Shown: piece by piece, positions 27,635-36,508 of the stretch
Numbering within the stretch: the stretch's first letter is position 1
How the letters are laid out: each line of letters starts with the position of its first letter
Assembly: GCF_003352065.1 (NCBI RefSeq)
Contig: NZ_CP025803.1
Span: 1,777,574-1,841,573, forward strand
Length of the DNA: 64,000 nt
From: Sulfitobacter sp. SK011
GTDB taxonomy: Bacteria > Pseudomonadota > Alphaproteobacteria > Rhodobacterales > Rhodobacteraceae
Direction of reading: 5' to 3'
Position numbers and translations under genes: made by a program
The notes under the pieces: model-generated
The model's database searches: none
What the model saw: the letters and a program-made list of their open reading frames with translations, nothing else
Told to the model about the DNA's origin: nothing

Positions 27635-28042
27635 TTAAAGATAGGCCGCCAGCGCCTCGCGCACCGCGTCGGGCCACGGCATCGAGGTATGTTTGACCAG
27701 ATCACTGGCGGCCAGCACCTGGGTGCTGTTCCATCGGTGTTCGTCACCGCAATCAATGGAGTGGGCCAGCGTTACCGAAGACCGCCCCAGCTTGACAACG
27801 TTCAATGTGAAAACAAGCTCATCCCCAAAGAGCGACGGTTTCGAGAAATCGCAGGCCAAATGCACTGTCGGCGTGCCCCAGCGTTCTTTCCAGATAATCT
27901 CGTTCCACGGAAAGCCGAGATGGCCAAAGAACTCTTCGTTCACGCCGTTCAGAATGTTGAGATATGATGGGAAATACGCTGTCCCGGAAATATCGCAATC
28001 GCCAAAGTGCAGGATGCGGGAGGTGGTGAAAGTTTGCGACAT
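27635..28042 (-). CDS. Hotdog-fold acyl-CoA thioesterase
   Basis: Beginning at the ATG at 28042, the 135-residue product has FGDCDISGTAYFPSYLNILN, the 4HBT-type signature in which the aspartate is the catalytic residue, followed by the helix FFGHLGFPWNE and the four-strand hotdog sheet (VHLACDFSKPSLFGDELVF). The natural acyl-CoA is unknown. It stands alone between choV and the rhodanese gene. Confidence 0.85.
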   Translation of the reverse strand: MSQTFTTSRILHFGDCDISGTAYFPSYLNILNGVNEEFFGHLGFPWNEIIWKERWGTPTVHLACDFSKPSLFGDELVFTLNVVKLGRSSVTLAHSIDCGDEHRWNSTQVLAASDLVKHTSMPWPDAVREALAAYL

Positions 28043-28208
28043 GGCAAAGGGACCTTTTTGACTGTTCGCGCGCAAACTACGTGTGAAGACCAAAAACCTC
28101 TAGCCGATAATCAATACCGTGCGGATGTTTATCGGTGACGCGGCCCTCTCCTCTGATCCCAGCCGCGCAGAAAAATGCAAAGCATCTTAATATGCAGCCT
28201 TCGCGATC

Positions 28209-28799
28209 TCACTCCTCGCCGGTCACGGTCAGCCCGAGCAACCGCCAGATCTGCATGCCGCCCCGGTAATAGAAGATGCGGTCCGCCGGATACCCCGCCT
28301 TGACCATACTGCGGATTGCCGTGGGGGACTGGCCGCACCAGATGCCATTGCAAAAGAGCGCCACGCGTTTTGCGTTCTCGCAATCCCACCCCTCAAAATC
28401 CGGCTCGCATCCCAGCGTACTCAGTTCGTCAAGGACATAGGTATAGGGTATGTTGATCGCGCCGGGGATCGTGCCGCCCTGAAACCAGTCCGAGGTGCGG
28501 CTGTCCACCACAACGTCGTCAGGGCTCTTGAGCATTTTGATCAGTTCCAATTCACCGATCGTGGCCACGCCTTCTGTCGGGGTAACCGGCTGGATACAGA
28601 AGTCGGGGCAGGGACGCGAGGTGCGCGCCCAATCGCCGCCAATCTCGTGCGTCGTATCCTGAATTCGGCCAATTTCGACCGGACCGTTACGCGTCTGCAC
28701 GGTGACCGATGGCATGTCCTTGGTGATGCCCACCTCAACGTCGGCCAGTGCGGTGCCAGCGGCAAGGGTAAATGCGATTGTCAGCGCTAGTTTTCTCAT
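28209..28799 (-). CDS. Periplasmic rhodanese-domain protein
   Basis: The 196-residue protein has a signal peptide (MRKLALTIAFTLAAGTALA) and a rhodanese fold: ELELIKMLKSPDDVVVDSRT, GTIPGAINIPY, and the active loop LFCNGIWCGQSP, whose first Cys would be the persulfide carrier. Two more Cys pairs (RPCPDFC and LGCEPDFEGWDC) may form disulfides. Sulfur transfer in the periplasm is likely; the partner is unknown. Confidence 0.85.
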   Translation of the reverse strand: MRKLALTIAFTLAAGTALADVEVGITKDMPSVTVQTRNGPVEIGRIQDTTHEIGGDWARTSRPCPDFCIQPVTPTEGVATIGELELIKMLKSPDDVVVDSRTSDWFQGGTIPGAINIPYTYVLDELSTLGCEPDFEGWDCENAKRVALFCNGIWCGQSPTAIRSMVKAGYPADRIFYYRGGMQIWRLLGLTVTGEE

Positions 28800-29037
28800 G
28801 ATGAGATCCTTTTGTTCAGTTGCGTTTCCGGGCCAAGCTTAGTCGCCGAAATGGTCCGGCGACACCGCCAAATGTCCCGGATTGTCTGCCGCGGATGCGG
28901 AACTGCCACCAGATCGCGCGCAGCACAGAGGCATGAGTGAGTTTATATGCATCTGAATGGGCAACTGTTGACCTGCATCAATAACACCCTGCGCCAAATC
29001 GCCCATGCTGCCCAACATAAAGAAAAGGATTCTAAGA

Positions 29038-29451
29038 ATGTTAAACGTTTCGAAACCATCGGCCAACCGTATAGATATCGAGCTTTCTGGTGTCCTCGAC
29101 GCAGCAGGAATGCAGGCAGCGCTTGATCATCTTATTGAGGAATCCGAGGGCATCACCCACGGTAAAATGCTGTATACGATCTCGGACTTCGAAATGCCGA
29201 CATTGGGTGCGATGGCGGTGGAGTTTCAACGGATGCCAAAACTGTTCAGCCTCACCAGCAAGTTCGACAAATGCGCGGTGCTCTCGGATGCCGCGTGGAT
29301 TCGCAGGGCGGCAGAGATAGAAGGGGCCGTCATTCCGTCACTTGAAATAAAGAGCTTTGCCCTTGCCGATGCCAAGGCGGCAGAAGCCTGGCTCAATGAC
29401 ACTGTTGAGGAAGAAAGCAACGACGCAGAATTTGAGAATTTTCCGATTTAG
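29038..29451 (+). CDS. SpoIIAA-like (STAS/CRAL-TRIO fold) protein
   Basis: From ATG 29038, preceded by an AAAAGGA site, the 137-residue protein contains IDIELSGVLDAAGMQAALDHL and GKMLYTISDFEMPTLGAMAV, then FDKCAVLSDAAWIRRAAEIE, the pattern of the SpoIIAA-like family. The C-terminal tail is acidic (TVEEESNDAEFENF). Members are small cytoplasmic proteins without a settled role. An upstream in-frame ATG at 29005 is less likely. Confidence 0.8.
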   Translation: MLNVSKPSANRIDIELSGVLDAAGMQAALDHLIEESEGITHGKMLYTISDFEMPTLGAMAVEFQRMPKLFSLTSKFDKCAVLSDAAWIRRAAEIEGAVIPSLEIKSFALADAKAAEAWLNDTVEEESNDAEFENFPI

Positions 29452-29509
29452 AACGGTGCAAGGGTGCCCTTGCGCCCAAGGTAACACCACTGATCTGCCT
29501 GATCCGTTC

Positions 29510-31264
29510 TTATTCTTCAGGGATGCCCAGTTTGCGCAGATAGACGGAAAAATCCTCCAACGCTTCGGGAGAGAATACCATGGCGTCCTTGTACCGCTTG
29601 ATACTCATGTCGGGATAGGCCCTGAGCATGATATCTTTCGAGGCTTCCGCTTCTGCGACGCGGCCTGCCGCGAGTAACGCCGGGGCAAGATTGCGGTGAA
29701 TCCAAAAGGCACTGGGCCGTTCCATCAGCGCACGCTGGAAGAGGTTTGCCGACGCGCTGTAATCGCCGGAAATCTGATGCGCGCTGGCCATCCCGACAAG
29801 ATTGTTGAAATTCATCGGATCAAGCGGGCTTAGCCGCATGGCGTGTTCGAAATGTTGAAAGGCGGCTTCGGGGCGGTCGGCGTAGACCTCAAGCCAGCCC
29901 AACCTGCTCAGCGCCCAGGCGGAATTGGGGTCAAGTGTGATCGCCCGTTCCAGCAATATCCGAGCGGTGCCGTGGTTGCGCGCAAAGGTATGCACAACGC
30001 CAAGCACCGACAGGATCAGAGGGTCATCCGCCGAAAAACCTGCCGCTTTTTCCGCCAGATCAAGAGCGCGGGCTTTGGCGGTTTCGATGTCATCGGTCCA
30101 GTTATAGACCGAATGCTGGGCCCAGCACCAACCCGAGAGCGCCAGCGCCAGCGGATAATCCGGGTCGATCTTGAGGGATTTCTGAAGCAAATCCAATGCA
30201 AGCGCCGCTTCCTCTTGTTCCTGCATCCACACATGGCGGATGGCGCGCATAGCATAATCATAAGCGCCCATGTCATGTGGTCTTTTGTGCATGGCGCGGT
30301 CAATTTCTGCCTTTTGAATCGACGGTTGCAAGGCCCCGGCGACCTGTTCGGTGATCCGGTCTTGAAGGTCAAAAAGTTCACTGTCCGCGCCGTCGTATTT
30401 TTCGGCCCAAAGATGTGCGCCTGTCGTGGTTTCGATCAGCTGAACAGTGATCCGCAGTTTGCCCCCTGCGCGCTGTACGCTTCCTTCAAGCACATACCCC
30501 ACGCCCAATTCACGCCCAATGTCGATGACATTCATATGGCGGCCCTTGTAGGCAAAGGCTGAATTTCGGGCGATCACAAAGAACGACCGTATCCGCGACA
30601 AAGCGGCGGTCAGGCTTTCGACCACCCCATCGGCGAAATAGTCCTGATCGGGATCGCTGGACATGTTGTCAAAGGGCAGGACCGCAATCGACGGTTTGTC
30701 AGGCAACGCGAGCCTGTGCGCGGGATCGGCGGTCTGAACGTCGGGCCAGCGAAACACCCGGACTTTGCGGGTGATGTTTTTCAAGACCCGTTCGCCAACA
30801 TCCGCAAATTCAGCGTCGACCTTACCCGAGACATGCTCGTGTGCCGTCGCGCTCAGCGCGACGCCGCCGGGCGTACAGACCTCCTGGATGCGCGCCGCGA
30901 CATTCACACCGTCGCCATAGATATCTGAGCCTTCCAGTATCACATCGCCCAGATTGACCCCGATGCGCATGGCAATGGTCATGTCGCCGGAAATACCGTC
31001 GTTAAAATCGGGCATCGCCTGCTGGATCGCAATGCCGGCCAGCACCGCATCGACGACACTTGAAAATATCACGATCGCGCCATCGCCCATCAGTTTGGCA
31101 ATGCGTCCATTGTGGTTTGTCACCTGTGGCGCAACGATGGTCCTGCGCAGCTGTTTGAGAACCGCCAGCGTCCCGGCCTCGTCCACGCCCATCAGACGTG
31201 AAAATCCGACAACGTCCAAAGACATGATTGCCGCGAGTTGCCGTTGTGCGCACTGTGTTACCAT
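29510..31264 (-). CDS. Class III adenylate/guanylate cyclase with TolB-like and TPR domains
   Basis: The ATG at 31264 gives 584 residues (MVTQCAQRQLAAIMSLDVVG). Residues 10-170 form the cyclase: metal Asp in LDVVGFSRLMGVDEAG, KLMGDGAIVIF, and the Asn/Arg pair in YGDGVNVAARIQE. A TolB/FlgO-like segment follows (PSIAVLPFDNMSSDPDQDYF, then GVGYVLEGSVQRAGGKLRI), then about 260 residues of TPR-like helices. No transmembrane helix is visible. It is probably a cytoplasmic cyclase making cAMP, with the TPR part as a protein-interaction sensor. The frame is open 41 codons further upstream, overlapping the next gene; that extension does not look like protein. Confidence 0.88.
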   Translation of the reverse strand: MVTQCAQRQLAAIMSLDVVGFSRLMGVDEAGTLAVLKQLRRTIVAPQVTNHNGRIAKLMGDGAIVIFSSVVDAVLAGIAIQQAMPDFNDGISGDMTIAMRIGVNLGDVILEGSDIYGDGVNVAARIQEVCTPGGVALSATAHEHVSGKVDAEFADVGERVLKNITRKVRVFRWPDVQTADPAHRLALPDKPSIAVLPFDNMSSDPDQDYFADGVVESLTAALSRIRSFFVIARNSAFAYKGRHMNVIDIGRELGVGYVLEGSVQRAGGKLRITVQLIETTTGAHLWAEKYDGADSELFDLQDRITEQVAGALQPSIQKAEIDRAMHKRPHDMGAYDYAMRAIRHVWMQEQEEAALALDLLQKSLKIDPDYPLALALSGWCWAQHSVYNWTDDIETAKARALDLAEKAAGFSADDPLILSVLGVVHTFARNHGTARILLERAITLDPNSAWALSRLGWLEVYADRPEAAFQHFEHAMRLSPLDPMNFNNLVGMASAHQISGDYSASANLFQRALMERPSAFWIHRNLAPALLAAGRVAEAEASKDIMLRAYPDMSIKRYKDAMVFSPEALEDFSVYLRKLGIPEE

Positions 31265-31280
31265 GGGACGCGGCTCCTGT

Positions 31281-32705
31281 TCATCCGGTTGCGGCCTGAT
31301 CCGACGGGAGTGATGCAGATACATGCATCCAGGCCGCGCGGATCGCCTCAGTTGCGATATGTGCATCCTGCACCGAAGTGGCCCCACAAATCACGGATAT
31401 TCTCATGACCCATTCGCCGCGCCAAAGGCCACCGCTGACGAAAATGAGGCCCTCTTGCACCAAGTGGTCAATCACACCAACGGCATAGGCTTTGCGCCGC
31501 TCGGTCCCGTCGCCGTCATGACCGAAACGCAGGATAATCTGATTGAGCACCACATCGTTCATCACCTGAATGCCCGGTGTCGCCTGCATGCCCCGGGCGA
31601 TCTGGCGCGCAATCGCGCAATGGTCGCGCACCATCTGAACAACGCCGCTGCGCCCGAGGGATTTGAGCGCGGCCCAGGTTGGCAAACCGCGTGCCCGGCG
31701 TGACAATTCGGGCACCAGAAATGACGGCAGCCTGTCACCAGGCCCCTGCGCTGGCAGGTAGCTGGCGGAAATTGCCATGGCGCTTTGCAGCGCCTGTGCA
31801 TCGCGCACGATGGCATAGCCGGAATCAAAAGGCACCTGCAGCCATTTGTGTCCGTCAACGGCCCATGAATCGGCCCTTTCGACGCCTTTCGTCAGGCCGC
31901 GTAAATCGGGGTCGGCACGGGCCCAAAGCCCAAAAGCACCATCCACATGCAGCCAGGCATCATTGTCTTTGGCAATCTCTGCAATCGCCAAAAACGGGTC
32001 AAAGGCACCGGTGTTGATCTGGCCTGCCTGTGCAATGATCAGCTTGGCCCCCGTGGCTGACGCACATTTGCGCGCCAGATCATCGGCACGCATCCGGCCT
32101 TGCGCATCGGTATCAACCCGGATGAGCCGCTGATTGCCGAACCCAAGATACCGCAGCGCCGACAAGACCGACGTGTGCAAGTCGTCACCAACAAAGACAT
32201 GCACCTGAGGGGCCCCAAAAAGCCCCTGAGCCTCGACATCCCACCCGTGCCGGCGCAGCAATTCTCCGCGCGCGGCAGCCAGCGCCGTAAAGCTGCCGAT
32301 TGTGGCACCGCTGACAAAACCCACCGCCGAGGTGCGTGGAAGATCAAGAATGTCGAGCAGCCAGCCTGCTGCAGTTTCCTCCACCGCTGCGGCGGTGGGC
32401 GAGGATGTGTGCATCGCCGCATTCTGTCCCCAGGCAGACGCCAACCAATCCGCCGCAACGCCCACCGGCGAGGAGCCACCCAGCACCCATCCGAAAAACC
32501 TCGGGTGGGTCGTGTGCATGAGGCCGGGTTCCCCGAGGTCCGCCAGCTCCTCAATCACGGCACTGTCGGGGCTGCCCGTTTCCGGCAAAGGGGCCGCAAA
32601 CCTGTCACGCATTTCGGCATAGCCCTGATGCGGCCGCACCTTTTGAGTGGCCACATCAGCCCTGTATGCCGATGCGCGATGATATGCCGTTTCAAAAACA
32701 TCCAT
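31281..32705 (-). CDS. PLP-dependent group II amino-acid decarboxylase
   Basis: The 474-residue enzyme has the group II decarboxylase fold: substrate-binding FFGWVLGGSSPVGVAADWLAS near residue 70, SGATIGSFTALAAAR, and the PLP lysine in WAVDGHKWLQVPFDSGY. This family includes aromatic-L-amino-acid, glutamate and 2,4-diaminobutyrate decarboxylases; residues decisive for substrate were not identified. It lies 15 bp before cysK's end on the same strand and just upstream of the cyclase, so the three may share a transcript. Confidence 0.88.
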   Translation of the reverse strand: MDVFETAYHRASAYRADVATQKVRPHQGYAEMRDRFAAPLPETGSPDSAVIEELADLGEPGLMHTTHPRFFGWVLGGSSPVGVAADWLASAWGQNAAMHTSSPTAAAVEETAAGWLLDILDLPRTSAVGFVSGATIGSFTALAAARGELLRRHGWDVEAQGLFGAPQVHVFVGDDLHTSVLSALRYLGFGNQRLIRVDTDAQGRMRADDLARKCASATGAKLIIAQAGQINTGAFDPFLAIAEIAKDNDAWLHVDGAFGLWARADPDLRGLTKGVERADSWAVDGHKWLQVPFDSGYAIVRDAQALQSAMAISASYLPAQGPGDRLPSFLVPELSRRARGLPTWAALKSLGRSGVVQMVRDHCAIARQIARGMQATPGIQVMNDVVLNQIILRFGHDGDGTERRKAYAVGVIDHLVQEGLIFVSGGLWRGEWVMRISVICGATSVQDAHIATEAIRAAWMHVSASLPSDQAATG

Positions 32706-32719
32706 CAGACTTTGTCCGC

Positions 32720-33802
32720 TCAGCCCATTTGCGCGTCAGGCGTAGAGAGCGAGATCGCAACCTCTTCGGCGTCCATGTCCTCAGCAATGTTTTCGAACAT
32801 CGGTGTGGTCAGATAACGTTCACCGGTATCAGGCAACATGCACAGAATAACCGACCCTTTTGGCGCGGTTTCGGCCACTTTCAATGCGACGGCAAAGGTG
32901 GCACCCCCAGAGATACCGGTAAAGATGCCTTCTTTTTGGGCAAGGTCCTGAGCGCATTGAATGCCATCGGCACCGGCAACCGGGATCAGATCATCATAGC
33001 CGTTCTTATCAATCGTTTCCTGCAGAACGGCTGGGATGAAATCGGGCGTCCAGCCTTGGATGGGATGCGGTTCAAAAGCAGGGTGGCTGCTGGCGGGCGC
33101 ATTGTTGGCACTGCGTTCCTGTGAATGGCCACTGCCAATCAGCTGCGCATTGGCAGGTTCGGTCAGGATGATCTTGGTGTCCGGGCGCTCTTTGCGCAAA
33201 ACCCGCGAAATGCCTGTGACCGTGCCACCGGTGCCATACCCCGAGACCACAAAGTCCAGCCGCGATCCGTCAAAATCGGCCATGATCTCGCGCGCCGTGG
33301 TCGCCTCGTGAATGGCGGCATTGGCAGCGGTTTCAAATTGTGCCGCAAGGAACCAGCCGTGTTTTTCGGCCAGTGCCGCAGCTTTTTGGTACATGCCAAA
33401 GCCCTTCAATGCACGCGGCGTCAGCACCACCTTGGCACCCAGCATGCGCATCAGGCGGCGGCGTTCGATGGAAAAACTATCGGCCATCGTCACGACAAGC
33501 GGATAGCCTTTTTGAGCGCAGACCATCGCCAGTCCGATCCCGGTATTGCCGCTGGTGGCTTCGACCACAGTCTGGCCGGGTTTCAGCGCCCCAGAGCGTT
33601 CCGCCGCTTCGATAATGTTCACTGCCAGACGGTCCTTGACCGACCCCGCCGGATTGAACGCTTCGGCCTTGACGTAAATCGTCGCCCCATGTGTTGGTAT
33701 GTTGTTCACCCGGATCACCGGCGTGTCACCGATGGTGTCAAGCACGTTGTCATAAAGACGCCCGCGCCCCTTTGTGGTTCTGATGGTTTTGCTGGCTGAC
33801 AT
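32720..33802 (-). CDS. cysK: Cysteine synthase A (O-acetylserine sulfhydrylase)
   Basis: The 360-residue PLP enzyme has the catalytic lysine in NPAGSVKDRLA, the substrate loop EATSGNTGIGLA, the phosphate-binding GYGTGGTVTG and the C-terminal GISGGATFAV. It converts O-acetylserine and sulfide to cysteine. At about 40 residues longer than many CysK proteins it resembles the alphaproteobacterial long form, with an insert near residue 230 (HSQERSANNAPASSHPAFE). A 10-bp dyad lies 42 bp upstream. Confidence 0.92.
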   Translation of the reverse strand: MSASKTIRTTKGRGRLYDNVLDTIGDTPVIRVNNIPTHGATIYVKAEAFNPAGSVKDRLAVNIIEAAERSGALKPGQTVVEATSGNTGIGLAMVCAQKGYPLVVTMADSFSIERRRLMRMLGAKVVLTPRALKGFGMYQKAAALAEKHGWFLAAQFETAANAAIHEATTAREIMADFDGSRLDFVVSGYGTGGTVTGISRVLRKERPDTKIILTEPANAQLIGSGHSQERSANNAPASSHPAFEPHPIQGWTPDFIPAVLQETIDKNGYDDLIPVAGADGIQCAQDLAQKEGIFTGISGGATFAVALKVAETAPKGSVILCMLPDTGERYLTTPMFENIAEDMDAEEVAISLSTPDAQMG

Positions 33803-33843
33803 GTGAAGTTCCTTTTCTGAGCTACGCTTGGGGATAGTTGTCT

Positions 33844-33878
33844 GACCGGACGGACAACTTGATGGTGCCCGTCCGGTC
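33844..33878. repeat. 10-bp inverted repeat upstream of cysK
   Basis: GACCGGACGG (33844-33853) and CCGTCCGGTC (33869-33878) are perfect complements around 15 nt. No T-run follows on either strand beyond CGTTTG. It may be a terminator for the secreted-protein gene or an operator for cysK. Confidence 0.55.
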
Positions 33879-33969
33879 CGTTTGAAATGGCCGATAAGAC
33901 GTCTGTTTATTTGGGGGTCCCCTTGTGGATCACAAACTTACAGACATCGGCCGCGATGTCTTTAGTTAT

Positions 33970-34527
33970 CTATTTCGGCGCTTGTTTCGCGTCGAGCGGC
34001 AGCATCAAGTGGACCAACGGGGTTTCATCCCACATGACATAGGGGCCGCCATCATAGGGATTGCGAGGAAGACCGGCCAGCATCTCGGTCTGCGGAAACA
34101 GAACCATGAGATGTGGCCCTTCCTGAACCCAGACGCCGCCGTCGTTTGGATCGGTAGCCATGGGGTTGTCGTTGTTGACCATCGCATCGCCGGCCAGCAT
34201 GTAGGAAAAGCCAACCTTGTCCGTTGTAAACGCGGTTCCTGACGCCGCGGCAGCCATCCACTCCATCCAGACGGCGTCATTGCACATCGGGTGCGTGTCG
34301 CCGGGGATCAGGCCAATGCCCGGCAGGCAAACCCACCCATTTGTTCCACTGCGCAGAACCGTTCCGTCGACATCCATGATCGTGGCATCGTCGGTAACGT
34401 CCGAAGGGGCTGCTGTGAGGGCGCGGGCAATTTTTTCTTCCGTCGTTTCTGAAACGGAAGGCGTGGCAGCACAGGCCATGGAAAGTGCAAGCATCGCCGC
34501 GAGGGACCGGTTTGCATAATGTGGCAT
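33970..34527 (-). CDS. Secreted protein of unknown function
   Basis: From the ATG at 34527 (MPHYANRSLAAMLALSMACA) the 185-residue protein has a signal peptide, then a family-like region rich in invariant-looking residues: DATIMDVDGTVLRSGTNGWVCLPG, HPMCNDAVWMEWM, KVGFSYMLAGD, GGVWVQEGPHLMVLFP and GGPYVMWDETPLVHLMLPL. Two cysteines could form a disulfide. I recall similar proteins as uncharacterised in other proteobacteria and can assign no activity. Divergent neighbour is a winged-helix/TPR regulator 120 bp away. The frame is open far upstream, but that stretch overlaps the regulator's coding sequence. Confidence 0.8.
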   Translation of the reverse strand: MPHYANRSLAAMLALSMACAATPSVSETTEEKIARALTAAPSDVTDDATIMDVDGTVLRSGTNGWVCLPGIGLIPGDTHPMCNDAVWMEWMAAAASGTAFTTDKVGFSYMLAGDAMVNNDNPMATDPNDGGVWVQEGPHLMVLFPQTEMLAGLPRNPYDGGPYVMWDETPLVHLMLPLDAKQAPK

Positions 34528-34647
34528 ATCAAATTCTCCTTTAAAGCAGTGTTGAATGATCAACATCTGCCAGACCGTGCGCGGGCCTGCTTGAGGAGAA
34601 CTTGAGTTTTTCGTGGTGTTTCCCACAGATGCGCATAATGTTTGAAG

Positions 34648-36231
34648 ATGCGCTACCGTTTTGACCTTTTTACGCTGGACCTCGATCGCGGGCTGTTGCT
34701 TGAACAGGGGCGCGATCTGGCGATTGAGCCGCGCGCCTTTGCGTTGCTGGCGCTTTTGGTGATGAACCATGACAGGGTGGTGACAAAGGACGAGATCGTC
34801 GAAAAGGTCTGGGACGCCCGGATTGTGTCTGACGCGGCGATTTCCACAGTGATCAAGACAACACGCAAGGTTCTGGGCGACGACGGTGTAACGCAGCAAT
34901 ATATCCGCACGATACGTGGCCGGGGCGTGCGTTTTGTCGGCACCGTGGTGACACTTGCATCCGCGCGCGTTCCGGTCCCGAATGACCATGCAGCAGCGGC
35001 TGGCGCAATCACACCGTCCGAGCGCCCGTCGATTGCCATCCTGCCATTTCGGATGGTGGGCTATTCCGAAAGCCACAGCGCGGTCGCCGATGCCATCCCC
35101 GCCGAGCTGATTTCATGTCTTTCACGCCTGCGTTGGCTAAAGGTGGTGTCACGCGGTTCCACATTTCGCTTCCGGCAGGATGATCCTGATCTGACAGTGA
35201 TCCGTGACACGCTGGGGGTGAGTTATTGCCTGACCGGTTTGGTTGAAATTTTCGGCGCTGTGGTTGCGGTCTCGGTCGAGTTGTCCGACACCCGAAGTCA
35301 GGCAGTTGTCTGGAGCGAACGGTTCTCGGGCACGATCAGTGATGTCAATCAAACCAGAAACGACATCGTGAACCATGTGATTTCAGCGCTGGAACTGCAT
35401 GTGCCTTTGAACGAAGCAGAACGCGCGCGCCTGCGCCCGCCTGAAAACCTCGATGCGTGGAGTGTATATCATCTGGGGTTGCAACATATGTACCGCTTTA
35501 ACAGGGCGGACAATCAGATAGCAGCGGGACATTTTGAGCGGGCCACCACGCTGGAACCGGGCTTTGCCAGAGCCTATGCTGCACGCTCGTTCACAAGTTT
35601 TCAAAGTGCCTTTCTGAAATACTCCGATGATCGGTCTGGGGAAGTTGAAAACGCCCGGCGCTTTGCCGAAAAATGCGTTGAGCTTGATCCGGTGGACCCG
35701 TTTGGCAATTTCACCCTTGGGCGGGCGCATTGGCTCAAGGGTGACCCGGAGGCAGGGATGCCGTGGATTGATCGCTCTGTCGATCTGAGCCCGAATTTCG
35801 CACAAGGTTTCTATGCACATGGCTGGGCCGACGTGATGGCGGGCCGAAACACAGACGCCTTGAAGCACCTTGAAAACGCCGCTTTGCTCAGCCCACTGGA
35901 CCCGTTTTTATACGCGATCCAGGCCGCCCGCGGGTTGGCCTATCTGCAATTGGAAGACTATGACAATGCGCTGCTTTGGGCAGAAAAAGGGGCGCGCGCA
36001 CCCGGCGCGCATTTTCTGATCGGCACGATTGCCGCGATGATTGCCAAGATCAGTGGCGATGAACAAAAGGCTGCCTATTGGGGGAAAAAGGTGAAAGAGC
36101 GCAGGCCGGACACTTCTGTGGCAACGTTCTTCACGGCGTTTCCTTTCGAGGATTCAGAAATGCGCAGGTCCATGCAAACGGCCCTTGTCTCCATTGGGCT
36201 GAAAGATGACTACACAGGCCTGCATGATTAG
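34648..36231 (+). CDS. Winged-helix regulator with TolB-like and TPR domains
   Basis: From ATG 34648 (MRYRFDLFTLDLDRGLLLEQ) it has 527 residues. Residues 1-100 are an OmpR/CadC-type winged helix (IEPRAFALLALLVMNHDRVV, KDEIVEKVWDARIVSDAAIS, YIRTIRGRGVRFVG). A TolB-like segment follows (PSIAILPFRMVGYSESHSAV), then TPR repeats to the end. No membrane helix separates sensor and DNA-binding parts, so it is probably soluble, unlike CadC. It shares its middle and TPR parts with the two cyclases at 29.5 and 63.1 kb. A TTG two codons upstream is an alternative start. Confidence 0.85.
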   Translation: MRYRFDLFTLDLDRGLLLEQGRDLAIEPRAFALLALLVMNHDRVVTKDEIVEKVWDARIVSDAAISTVIKTTRKVLGDDGVTQQYIRTIRGRGVRFVGTVVTLASARVPVPNDHAAAAGAITPSERPSIAILPFRMVGYSESHSAVADAIPAELISCLSRLRWLKVVSRGSTFRFRQDDPDLTVIRDTLGVSYCLTGLVEIFGAVVAVSVELSDTRSQAVVWSERFSGTISDVNQTRNDIVNHVISALELHVPLNEAERARLRPPENLDAWSVYHLGLQHMYRFNRADNQIAAGHFERATTLEPGFARAYAARSFTSFQSAFLKYSDDRSGEVENARRFAEKCVELDPVDPFGNFTLGRAHWLKGDPEAGMPWIDRSVDLSPNFAQGFYAHGWADVMAGRNTDALKHLENAALLSPLDPFLYAIQAARGLAYLQLEDYDNALLWAEKGARAPGAHFLIGTIAAMIAKISGDEQKAAYWGKKVKERRPDTSVATFFTAFPFEDSEMRRSMQTALVSIGLKDDYTGLHD

Positions 36232-36446
36232 GCCTTTGAAACGCGCAAGATCCCACCCATACGTCGATCTGCCCACCACACGGCACCGCTCAAAAATTTC
36301 CGCCACGCACCGCCTTCGCCGATGGGCTTGAAGTGAAAGGGCAGGGCCGCTTGCGACAAGGGCAGATGCCGGAGCGCCGCAGCACATGCGGGGAATTTTG
36401 TTTTCAAATCAATGCCAGCCTTCGCTTTCTTGAGAAATTTCGGCAC
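36228..36446 (-). CDS. Possible small basic protein
   Basis: An open frame of 72 residues (MPKFLKKAKAGIDLKTKF to GGILRVSKA) lies between the regulator and the Mrp operon. It is basic, and its last codons overlap the regulator gene's stop by 4 bp tail-to-tail. No family was recognised and no ribosome-binding site stands out; it may be chance. Confidence 0.35.
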   Translation of the reverse strand: MPKFLKKAKAGIDLKTKFPACAAALRHLPLSQAALPFHFKPIGEGGAWRKFLSGAVWWADRRMGGILRVSKA

Positions 36447-36508
36447 CGCTATTGCAAATGCGGTGCAGTGTTGTGCATGTTTAAATCCTGATTATATCCG
36501 GAGTTTCT

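Noticed and set aside
34528..35076. N-terminal extension of the secreted protein (long minus-strand frame)
   Set aside because: It overlaps the regulator gene and its promoter, while the internal ATG at 34527 starts a clear signal peptide.
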